Assembly: GCF_013403865.1 (NCBI RefSeq)
Contig: NZ_JABFDK010000001.1
Coordinates: forward strand, 1,240,001-1,304,000
Direction: 5' to 3'
Source: Winogradskyella costae
GTDB taxonomy: Bacteria; Bacteroidota; Bacteroidia; Flavobacteriales; Flavobacteriaceae
DNA length: 64,000 nt
Part shown: positions 46,501 to 53,022 of the stretch, one piece after another
Position numbering within the stretch: position 1 is the first letter of the stretch
Layout: every line of letters starts with the position of its first letter
Notes under the pieces: model-generated
What the model was told of the DNA's origin: nothing
Seen by the model: only the letters and a program-made list of their open reading frames with translations
The model's database searches: none
Program-made: the position numbers and the translations under genes

Positions 46501-46773
46501 TTTAACTTGCGTTATGTAACCACTTTATCAATTGACGACAATGAAATGTCTAGCACTTTTGCTTACGTAAAAGACGGTACATTAAATGTAAGATCTGGTT
46601 CTGTAATTAAAGACATCAAAGTATATGATATCAACGGAAGACAAGTGATTTCTTATGCTTCTAATGGACAGAATAATACGTTGAGTGAAAGTTTCCAGTT
46701 TTCTAAAGGAGTTTATTTAGCAACGATTACTTTAGAAGGTAATGTTACTGTAACTAAGAAAATTATAAACTAA
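43579..46773 (+). CDS. T9SS-secreted surface protein 3 (paralogue)
   Basis: 1,064 residues with the shared architecture but a different signal peptide (MNSKITLKVKVLKSIKLTAL, ending LLAQ). IPT/TIG-like domain (VFPTRITTNSQITVLGTGFT), the IPDFLISQ and YYYTDADKNVVGRP module, Ig-like domain (YVCNL; YQWTKYNEPILG), GCDC, NLIGNPYPSAIS, and a T9SS type A tail (VYDINGRQVIS...VTKKIIN). It is the most distant of the three at DNA level except in its tail and terminator, which match protein 1. Lacking its own duplicated leader, it probably depends on the promoter of gene 2 or on a weak local one. Confidence 0.9.
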   Translation: MNSKITLKVKVLKSIKLTALGVLLTVSNGLLAQSELVSQVFPTRITTNSQITVLGTGFTEGTSVSISGIGINNASITLVSDTEMTFKISHSGSVDTLGELMLSGTATGRNMEYVSPTPKTLRNGTESNVTKITEIFTTYNGFWRSSQWKADPTNNSLKPNTSHDVLAFTYNGVTYSTGVNDQLLTDNGVTFSSQLFYAYTTNGVDGITNPNNYLAMADMIDGVAGEGTAITSPEISGTTVFDVITDGVNGLDIGTGVTNFNATADVEFFSSGGQLGALEDDIPDFLISQIAAAGSTDIYYYTDADKNVVGRPIRITITEETDNDGDALLAKWRLDLYSFLPGVNYGIATPTVRSFSNNEERPLRMVAFKFEDFEINDINITDINNINMVAGGTADLAFLAYNRGSFDIKTPVVTEYPLARYVCNLPSDSSITFSAVAEVSGNATGAPEETLSYQWTKYNEPILGANSSTYTLPGNIDAESIGNYKLRVTNAFGSVVVPVSLSIGGTPVYWNGAEWQLPPVYQNAGIVVEPKDRGLVFSSNYNSSGDIEGCDCLVPAGSNVTIDSGSTLKLYGEVTVESGASLTFEDGASLIQTKIVTSNENSGSIKVERLVTDLNDNDYVLWSSPVANFDVSNITAPYAANAFNWGVNTPNTNGTVGDWSLTTGAMNAGSGYAVNVPTEFVSTGFTASFVGKPNNGDVSVNVFKSTGSQPNVEARHRNLIGNPYPSAISADQLLADNTLLEGNVKIWAHNTAIPNTTTPLTSSAYQDLNYNYGEPYVSYNLTGANPPESTNGFIGSGQGFFVQVDDSASEGSVTFTNAMRSDATDVAYDNSGFYRGTNNAQDLEKHLVWLSLIDATDVSASTLVGYVEGATLAKDRLFDAYSDDNTMRIYSMISNEEMVIQGRPLPFVDTDVVPLGIELPENGIFKIAIGDFAGSVFIDASVGIYLEDTVLNTEHDLRTSPYSFSGVQGKINDRFNLRYVTTLSIDDNEMSSTFAYVKDGTLNVRSGSVIKDIKVYDINGRQVISYASNGQNNTLSESFQFSKGVYLATITLEGNVTVTKKIIN

Positions 46774-46800
46774 GAATTAATTTCTTTTATTATCAAACTA

Positions 46801-46836
46801 AAAAGACCTCTATAGAAGTAATAGAGGTCTTTTTTA
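46801..46836 (+). terminator. Terminator of T9SS protein 3 gene
   Basis: AAAAGACCTCTAT pairs with ATAGAGGTCTTTT around AGAAGTA and ends in T. It resembles the terminator at 38652. Confidence 0.9.
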
Positions 46837-46863
46837 TTTGAAATTTTTAAAAATTAGGATTGA

Positions 46864-47832
46864 TTAATATCCAACCTTTTCTCTAACGCGTTGTAACACG
46901 TCATCAGCAACCAATTTCGCTTTAGCAGCACCTTTAGCTAAAGCAGCATCGACCTCTTCAAGATTATTCATATAATAATGGTAGCGTTCTCTTTCCTTTT
47001 CAAAACGCTCCACTACCAATTCATATAAGGCTTGTTTTGCATGGCCATAACCGTAATTTCCCCCTTCATAATTAGCTTTCATTTCTGTAATTTGAGTTTC
47101 AGAAGCTAACAAACTATAAATAGAAAAACAATTACAAGTAGCCCATTCTTTTGGATCTTCAAGAGCTGTGCTATCCGTTTCTATAGACATTATTTTTTTA
47201 CGTAATTGTTTGTCTGGTAAAAAAATATTGATAAAATTACCGCGACTCTTACTCATTTTTTCACCATCGGTTCCTGGTATAAGCATACCGCTTTCTAAAA
47301 TCTTTCCTTCAGGTAAAACAAAAGCATCTCCCATCTTCGCATGAAAACGAGACGCCACATCACGAGTCATTTCAATATGTTGTAATTGATCTTTTCCAAC
47401 CGGAATAATTTCTGCATCATATAATAAGATATCGGCAGCCATAAGCATAGGATAGGTGAATAAACCAGAGTTAACATCTTCTAAACGATCGGCTTTATCT
47501 TTAAAACCATGAGCGAGCGTTAAACGTTGGTATGGGAAGAAACAGCTTAAATACCAAGACAATTCAGTCACTTGGGGAATATCACTTTGTCTATAAAATA
47601 CTGTTTTTTCAATATCTAATCCACAAGCAAGCCAAGTTGCAGCTACAGAATAGGTATGGTTTCTTAATTCATCAGCATCTTTAATTTGCGTCAGCGTGTG
47701 CAAATTTGCAATAAATAAAAACGATTCGTTATTAGCATCGTTTGCCATGTCTATTGCCGGTAAAATTGCGCCTAAGATGTTCCCTAAATGTGGTGTTCCT
47801 GTACTTTGTACTCCTGTTAGTATTCTTGCCAT
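46864..47832 (-). CDS. trpS: Tryptophan-tRNA ligase
   Basis: 322 residues from the ATG at 47832 (a GTG two codons earlier is possible). Class I synthetase signatures: TGTPHLGNILGA (HIGH-type) near residue 10-20 and GEKMSKSRGN (KMSKS loop). It charges tRNA-Trp. The minus-strand -7 box TACCTTTG is at 47888-47895, and between it and the start lies the 51-bp hairpin repeat 47837-47887, leaving only 4 nt before the ATG. Its 3' end is tail to tail with the T9SS array, and marks the right boundary of the ancestral duplicated segment. Confidence 0.97.
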   Translation of the reverse strand: MARILTGVQSTGTPHLGNILGAILPAIDMANDANNESFLFIANLHTLTQIKDADELRNHTYSVAATWLACGLDIEKTVFYRQSDIPQVTELSWYLSCFFPYQRLTLAHGFKDKADRLEDVNSGLFTYPMLMAADILLYDAEIIPVGKDQLQHIEMTRDVASRFHAKMGDAFVLPEGKILESGMLIPGTDGEKMSKSRGNFINIFLPDKQLRKKIMSIETDSTALEDPKEWATCNCFSIYSLLASETQITEMKANYEGGNYGYGHAKQALYELVVERFEKERERYHYYMNNLEEVDAALAKGAAKAKLVADDVLQRVREKVGY

Positions 47833-47836
47833 GTTC

Positions 47837-47887
47837 ACTTCCTGCGAAAGCAGAAATCTTTTTAAATTAAACTTAAATTGTAAAAAA
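47837..47887 (-). repeat. ~50-bp leader repeat with CTGCTTTCGCAG hairpin, copy B (trpS 5' leader)
   Basis: On the minus strand it reads AATTTAAGTTTAATTTAAAA, AGATTT, CTGCTTTCGCAG, GAAG and so matches copy A at 26646-26698. It fills the space between the trpS -7 box (47888-47895) and the trpS ATG (47832). Confidence 0.75.
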
Positions 47888-47895
47888 CAAAGGTA
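47888..47895 (-). promoter_or_regulatory. Candidate -7 element of trpS
   Basis: On the minus strand it reads TACCTTTG, an exact TAnnTTTG match. No TTG is seen at the -33 distance. Removing the adjacent repeat would place it about 4 nt from the start codon, the spacing seen at several other genes in the window. Confidence 0.5.
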
Positions 47896-47990
47896 AATTT
47901 TTTAGTAGACTATAAGAAGTCATTAAGAGCTCATTTACATTTTTTGTGTTTAGAGGAAAATTAGCAATTTTAAAGATAAATGAAGACTTT

Positions 47991-48089
47991 TTTGGATTGC
48001 ATAGCATCACTACGGAATTATAAAAAGGCAAAATGTAATTTTAAAGAACAATTTTTCAGCAAATAGAAAAAGTATAAATGAGTTCTTAA
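47991..48089 (+). repeat. Dispersed ~100-bp leader repeat, copy 2 (before acyltransferase)
   Basis: It begins TTTGGATTGCATAGC and ends GAAAAAGTATAAATGAGTT plus CTTAA, in parallel with 1959-2060. Weaker similarity (TTTTGTGTT, GAAA) continues upstream to about 47940. It ends 23 nt before the ATG at 48113. A TAGTTTTG box at 48100-48107 sits between the two. Confidence 0.65.
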
Positions 48090-48112
48090 TTTAATTAACT
48101 AGTTTTGGTGCT

Positions 48113-48868
48113 ATGGCATTTTTTAAATATCCATTTTGGCTGTTGTATCGTATTTGGTTCTATATTTTAGTTGCCATTCCGATACTTTTAATGTTTCCTT
48201 TATTGATTATTTCAATCTCTAGAGAGGAATGGTATCGGTATTTTTTTAAGCTAGCGCGTATCTGGTCTAAGTTTATTTTAATAGGTATGGGTTTTGGATA
48301 TAAAATTACTAGAGAGGAAACACCAAATCCTAATAAGAGTTACATGTTTGTAGCCAACCATACCTCTATGGCAGACATTATGCTAATGCTAGTGGCCGTT
48401 AAAAATCCTTTTGTATTTGTAGGAAAACAGGAATTGGCGAAAATTCCATTATTTGGATTCTTTTATAAGCGTACATGTATTTTAGTAGATAGGAGCAGTG
48501 CCAAAAGTAGACAGGCCGTATTTTTAAGAGCACAAAGACGCTTAAAACAAGGGGTAAGTATTTGTATCTTTCCCGAAGGAGGAGTGCCAGAAGAGCATAT
48601 TTTGTTAGATGAATTTAAAGATGGAGCCTTTCGCTTAGCTATTAATCATCAAATACCTGTTGTACCCATTACATTCTACGATAATAAAAAACGATTTTCT
48701 TATACTTTTTTTAGTGGCAGCCCTGGTAAAATGCGAGCAAAAATTCATCAGTTCATACCAACCAGTGGTTTACAGACTGCAGATACAAAAGCATTAAATG
48801 AAAAAGCTCGGACTTTAATTTGGGACGAATTGAGTAGTAATCATATTACAAAAAAAAAGCCACTCTAA
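48113..48868 (+). CDS. 1-acylglycerol-3-phosphate O-acyltransferase (PlsC-like)
   Basis: 251 residues. An N-terminal membrane helix (about 10-33) is followed by the acyltransferase box H83-x4-D88 in ANHTSMADIM, the acceptor-binding FPEGG near 152-156 and a downstream PVVPITFY motif. This is the lysophospholipid acyltransferase family that makes phosphatidic acid or adds acyl chains to related lipids at the inner membrane. Several paralogues usually exist in one genome, so it may not be the housekeeping PlsC. The stop codon lies inside the terminator hairpin at 48851. Confidence 0.9.
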   Translation: MAFFKYPFWLLYRIWFYILVAIPILLMFPLLIISISREEWYRYFFKLARIWSKFILIGMGFGYKITREETPNPNKSYMFVANHTSMADIMLMLVAVKNPFVFVGKQELAKIPLFGFFYKRTCILVDRSSAKSRQAVFLRAQRRLKQGVSICIFPEGGVPEEHILLDEFKDGAFRLAINHQIPVVPITFYDNKKRFSYTFFSGSPGKMRAKIHQFIPTSGLQTADTKALNEKARTLIWDELSSNHITKKKPL

Positions 48869-48884
48869 CCAAGAGTAGCTTTTG
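48851..48884 (+). terminator. Terminator overlapping the acyltransferase stop codon
   Basis: AAAAGCCACTCT and AGAGTAGCTTTT form a stem with one mismatch, ending in a T-rich tail; it includes the TAA at 48866-48868. Confidence 0.7.
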
Positions 48885-48938
48885 TCATCATTGCATAATT
48901 CATAGCGTGTTATTTGCAATAACCTAACATAAGTTAAC

Positions 48939-50513
48939 CTAAAACTTATAATTTAATCCTGTGTACACTCCAATAAAGAAAGGTTTGAAATCTCCTGCAG
49001 TATTATTAAAGGTGTTTATTTGATACTTAAATGTGGGTTCAAGATTTACATTCCATTGTTTAGAAAGACTGTAATCCATGCCCAAACCAAAATTGGCACT
49101 AAAACTCGTATCTTTAATATTGTTAGCTTGTCCAATAGAAGTTGTGCTTCCATTAATATCAGCATAAATTTCATTTTCATTTAAAAAGAGCGTACTAAAT
49201 CCACCAATAACATTGATTCCGAACTTAGTGTCTAATAATCTATACTCTAACTCTAAAGGGATTTCTATAAAGCCAAAGCGTTGATCTATTTCTCCGGTAG
49301 CTTGAGTGTTAAATAATTCTGGAGTAGAGGACCTATTAATTGGCTTATAACTCATAAGAGAGATAGGGCCCACATCTGAACTAAAAGAGATATTATTAAA
49401 AGAGGCATCTGCACCTCTAGAGTGTGTTTCTGCACCTGCAAAAGCAAAAACGTCTGACGTGGTTTGGTTAAGTCTAATACGGTTAACACCTGCTCTAATT
49501 CTTAGTTTTTTAGAAATAGCGTAACTACCAGCAATTCCATAGCTCATATTAATATCAGAGCTTTTAGAATTTTCGTTAAACTGCTTGTCTAAAGAAGAAC
49601 CTTGACCCAAAGAATTAAAATAAACAGGCGCAACATTTGGGGCAATGCTCCACCTGTTTTGTTCATCTTCTTTTTCTTCTTCATCTATAGTTTCATTGTG
49701 TTCTGCAATAGCATTTTCAATGGTTTGTTCTTCTAATTGTTTAGTAATTAAACTTTCAGGTTCGGTGTCATTTTCTTTTTTGGTCTTAGATTCTACTTTT
49801 CTCGACGTAGCGTTTTCTGCAAGAGTAGCCTTGGTCTCTTCAATAGTCTTTTTGGTTACAGATTTTATTTCTGCTTCAGATGTTGACTGTGGTTTTTCAC
49901 CTGTCTTTAAATTGGAAAGAGATATTTCGGTTTGATTTGTGCCCTTTACTTGAGATGGTTTATCTGCAACTGCTAAAGATTGTTTTAGTTTTTGAGATTC
50001 AGAGACATTTAATTTCTCTTTACTAGTATTGTTAGCAACAGTATTAGATTTGTGGTTTGACGCATTAGATGTTGTTGTCAGATCAGAAGATTTGATGTTT
50101 TTAGATGCTTCACTTTCAGAACGGTTAATATTAGATTTTTGTTCTATGTCTGAATTAGAATCCACAATCTCAGTATTTTTGTCCGGAGCTATTCTAAGAT
50201 CATTCTGATCGCTAAGTATTGAGGAATTAGAATTATCTTTTTTTGATGTGTTATTCGAATCTTCTGTATTTACAACAGGGAATTCTTGAGAATTACTATC
50301 GTCCGAATTAAATAAAGTAACCCCAACAGTAAACAAGAATGCAATAGCTGCTGCGACGCCACCCATCTGCCACCAAAGAGCAATGACTCTTCGCTTTTTC
50401 TTTTTATTAGGAAGACTTTCGTTTATACGATCCCAGAGTGCGTCGTTAGGTGCCACTTCAAAATCTTTAAACTTTTCTTGAAAAAGTCGATCTATGTTCT
50501 TCTTATCACTCAT
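48939..50513 (-). CDS. Putative anti-sigma/outer-membrane barrel fusion protein
   Basis: 524 residues from the ATG at 50513. Segment 1 (about 1-43) is cytoplasmic (MSDKKNIDRLFQEKFKDFEV, then NDALWDRINESL), the usual opening of Bacteroidota proteins encoded with ECF sigma factors. Segment 2 is one transmembrane helix (44-68). Segment 3 (about 70-285) is a low-complexity Ser/Asn/Lys/Glu/Thr linker. Segment 4 (about 285-524) looks like an eight-strand outer-membrane barrel ending in aromatic LNYKF. The ATG is 1 nt after the upstream sigma factor stop; a longer frame to 50555 would overlap it. It is the natural anti-sigma candidate, possibly spanning the whole envelope. Confidence 0.75.
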   Translation of the reverse strand: MSDKKNIDRLFQEKFKDFEVAPNDALWDRINESLPNKKKKRRVIALWWQMGGVAAAIAFLFTVGVTLFNSDDSNSQEFPVVNTEDSNNTSKKDNSNSSILSDQNDLRIAPDKNTEIVDSNSDIEQKSNINRSESEASKNIKSSDLTTTSNASNHKSNTVANNTSKEKLNVSESQKLKQSLAVADKPSQVKGTNQTEISLSNLKTGEKPQSTSEAEIKSVTKKTIEETKATLAENATSRKVESKTKKENDTEPESLITKQLEEQTIENAIAEHNETIDEEEKEDEQNRWSIAPNVAPVYFNSLGQGSSLDKQFNENSKSSDINMSYGIAGSYAISKKLRIRAGVNRIRLNQTTSDVFAFAGAETHSRGADASFNNISFSSDVGPISLMSYKPINRSSTPELFNTQATGEIDQRFGFIEIPLELEYRLLDTKFGINVIGGFSTLFLNENEIYADINGSTTSIGQANNIKDTSFSANFGLGMDYSLSKQWNVNLEPTFKYQINTFNNTAGDFKPFFIGVYTGLNYKF

Positions 50514-50514
50514 T

Positions 50515-51060
50515 CTATAAACTCTGCGACTTTGGGCTCGCTTTGTAGGTTTCAATCTTTTGTTTTAAAATCAACCTTGCTCGTGCTAAGTTAGATTTTG
50601 AGGTGCCTGTTGAAATTTGAATTAATTCACTTATTTCTACATGAGAATAACCATCTAAAACATATAAATTAAAAATTAATCTATATCTATCGGGTAATTC
50701 TTGAATGATTTTTAATAAAAAATCAATACTCACATTATCATCATTAATGTCTACAGAAACATCTTCGATATTACCTTCGTTAACGATATCATACACACCA
50801 ACATCTTCTCTGTAGCGCTGCAACGATGTATTAATTGCAATGCGTTTTAGCCAACCTTCAAAAGAACCTTTATTATTATACTGCTCTATTTTACTAAAAA
50901 CAGTTATAAATGCATCATGCAGGTTATCTTCTGCTTCTGCATAATTTTTAGAGTACTTAAGACAAAGCGAAAATAACTTACTTGCAAACTGCTTGTATAA
51001 TTGGCTTTGAGCTTCTGCATCTTGTTTAATACAATTTTCTATGAGCTTGTCTAAACTCAC
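50515..51060 (-). CDS. RNA polymerase ECF-type sigma factor
   Basis: 181 residues. Region 2 is visible (about 20-90: KLFSLCLKYSKNYAEAEDNL then HDAFITVFSKIEQYNNKGSF and EGWLKRIAINT), then region 4 (about 125-170: ELPDRYRLIFNLYVLDGYSH, VEISELIQISTGTSKSNLAR, a helix-turn-helix). The start is a GTG at 51060. It lies 24 nt after the small lipoprotein gene and 1 nt before the anti-sigma/barrel candidate on the same strand. Its target promoters are unknown. Confidence 0.93.
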   Translation of the reverse strand: MSLDKLIENCIKQDAEAQSQLYKQFASKLFSLCLKYSKNYAEAEDNLHDAFITVFSKIEQYNNKGSFEGWLKRIAINTSLQRYREDVGVYDIVNEGNIEDVSVDINDDNVSIDFLLKIIQELPDRYRLIFNLYVLDGYSHVEISELIQISTGTSKSNLARARLILKQKIETYKASPKSQSL

Positions 51061-51084
51061 ATTCGTTAAGGGATTAGTTAATAA

Positions 51085-51528
51085 TTAATCTAAAAATGTA
51101 GCTTCAGTATTAGGTCTTTCGCTAAGAACAGGGACTTCTACTAAAAAATACTGATCTTCTCCTTCTTCGTCATGACCTTGATAAAACTTAAAAAGATAGG
51201 TTTCTGTTCCGGTAACTATAAAGTTTAAAGATACAGTAATAGATTCTTCTTCTTCAATACAAGATGAATTTGAATAAACCGAATTAATCACGGCAACGGT
51301 ACGCTCATTTCCATTAATATCGTACAAGAAATTGTAGAATTGGTAGCACGTTGAAGGACGATTATAAGTTATCTTAATTTCATAGGTTTCACCATAAACA
51401 AATTCTTCGGGTATTTCAACACTTTCAATTGGTATCACTATTGTACCAACGTAGGTGTTATCATCATCAAGACTACAAGATGTAAACGTTGAAAGAAAAA
51501 TAAAGGCTAAAAGGGCAATTTTTTTCAT
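51085..51528 (-). CDS. Putative lipoprotein, first gene of the sigma operon
   Basis: 147 residues with a lipoprotein signal ending STFTSC (Cys18). The mature part is acidic with beta-strand-like spacing (GETYEIKITYNRPSTCYQFY) and a further three cysteines, two of them in STCYQF and SSCIEE, which could form a disulphide. No known family is recognised. It is upstream of the ECF sigma factor by 24 nt, so it is probably transcribed with it, but whether it senses or is a target cannot be told. Confidence 0.7.
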   Translation of the reverse strand: MKKIALLAFIFLSTFTSCSLDDDNTYVGTIVIPIESVEIPEEFVYGETYEIKITYNRPSTCYQFYNFLYDINGNERTVAVINSVYSNSSCIEEEESITVSLNFIVTGTETYLFKFYQGHDEEGEDQYFLVEVPVLSERPNTEATFLD

Positions 51529-51591
51529 AATTTAAAATAATCAATTTCAACCTGTAGATGCAGAAAATGCAAAAGGGTTGCGTCTAAAACA

Positions 51592-51625
51592 AAAAAAATC
51601 CTGAAAAATAATTTCAGGATTTAAA
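51592..51625 (-). terminator. Terminator of the TonB receptor-DUF4374 operon
   Basis: AATCCTGAAA and TTTCAGGATT form a 10-bp stem; on the minus strand it is followed by a run of T. It separates the TonB operon from the lipoprotein-sigma operon. Confidence 0.8.
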
Positions 51626-51678
51626 ATTTGAATTTAAGAATTTTGATAGAAACTCCTTACTTGGAGTTATAACTAGTT

Positions 51679-53010
51679 TTAGAACATTCCTATATAGTGG
51701 CTACCTTCAACATTAACAAGTTCTGCACCTACAGTCACTGCACCTGTTTCAGTATCTATAACGTAAATGTTTCCGTTTTCTCCTACAGGAGCTTGAGTAA
51801 CATAGATTTCTGTACCGTCAACGACAAAGCCTTGGTATTGAAATAAGTAAAAGTCTGGGTCATAAGGAATACTATTGATTTTTTGAGCTGTTTTTGTGTT
51901 TAAGTCAACAAGTGCAAAAAATCCTTGAGCTCCAGCGACTCCTTCAACAGAGCTAGCATCACGGTAAGCTACTACAGCTTTTCCGTTAGAAGCAGGTCTC
52001 CAAGCCAAAATGTAAGAATCCTGAACACCTAAGGCATCGTCTAAATTGAAATCGTAAGAGTCATCATATTGATTATTAGCATCAATTTTTAATATATGAG
52101 AACCTTCTGGGTCACTTTGATTGGCTTGGTAAACACTTCCGTTATATTCGAAAGCATTAATGCTACGGTATCCATTAGTATTACCATTGCTTATTGTAGA
52201 CGTAATTACAGTTGGATTTAATAAAGAAGGATAGTCTAATACAATAGTTTTAGATCCTAAAATTTCAAAATCACTATCGCTTTCTGTAGTTGCAGGATCA
52301 AGCTTACTTAAACGCGCTCCAATATATAATTTATTTCCAGCAGCATTAAGTGTAGGCATGTCAATTCTAGAGATATAATAACCTTGCGCTTCTTCTTCTG
52401 GGCTTAAAGGAACACTGTGTTCTTGAAACTCATTGATTTGAGAGTTTTGTAAATCTAAAGTTACAACACCTATTGTAGCTTCTGTACGTGTATAATTACC
52501 TTCTGCATCGAATTCGTTTTCTGTGTTTACATATACAGCTGAACCTGTTTGGTCACCATCAAATAACTTAATCCATCTAGGCGCTGTTCCTACATAAGGA
52601 GCAATGCTAATGTCAGAACCTGTCTGAGTAAAGTTGTTTCCACCTCCTACATTGTATTTTGTGTAGTTACCTCCGGTGTCACCAGCATAACTAATATTAA
52701 ATATGGTGTTACCATCTTCAGAAGACTGTAAACGAGCCGTTCTGTTTGAAGGTACAATAAAACCATTTTCAAAAGGTTCTATCGATACTGTTGGGTCTTT
52801 TGCATCTGTACTGCTTAGAGCGTAAATTAAAGTTCCTCCATTACCATCACCAGGTACTTCTCCCATTCTTGCTGCTGCAACGGTAATCCATCTACCGTCT
52901 TCGAGATTACCTCCTCCATTAGAGGTGTTGATGTCGTCATCACTACAACTAAATGTTAGTAATAATGCACTAAATGCAAAAAATTTAAGGTATAAAAATT
53001 GATTTTTCAT
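51679..53010 (-). CDS. DUF4374-like lipoprotein paired with TonB receptor
   Basis: 443 residues with a lipoprotein signal ending LLTFSC (Cys22) and an Asp/Asn/Gly-rich tether (SDDDINTSNGGGN). The rest looks like a beta-propeller: repeated short strands and segments such as GGTLIYALSSTD, APRWIKLFDGD and GYRSINAFEYNGSVYQANQS. It resembles DUF4374 proteins, found beside TonB receptors for iron or heme (family name from memory). The start is 12 nt after the receptor gene on the same strand. It probably sits on the cell surface or in the periplasm and works with that receptor; the ligand is not known. Confidence 0.7.
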   Translation of the reverse strand: MKNQFLYLKFFAFSALLLTFSCSDDDINTSNGGGNLEDGRWITVAAARMGEVPGDGNGGTLIYALSSTDAKDPTVSIEPFENGFIVPSNRTARLQSSEDGNTIFNISYAGDTGGNYTKYNVGGGNNFTQTGSDISIAPYVGTAPRWIKLFDGDQTGSAVYVNTENEFDAEGNYTRTEATIGVVTLDLQNSQINEFQEHSVPLSPEEEAQGYYISRIDMPTLNAAGNKLYIGARLSKLDPATTESDSDFEILGSKTIVLDYPSLLNPTVITSTISNGNTNGYRSINAFEYNGSVYQANQSDPEGSHILKIDANNQYDDSYDFNLDDALGVQDSYILAWRPASNGKAVVAYRDASSVEGVAGAQGFFALVDLNTKTAQKINSIPYDPDFYLFQYQGFVVDGTEIYVTQAPVGENGNIYVIDTETGAVTVGAELVNVEGSHYIGMF

Positions 53011-53022
53011 TATAATTGATTT

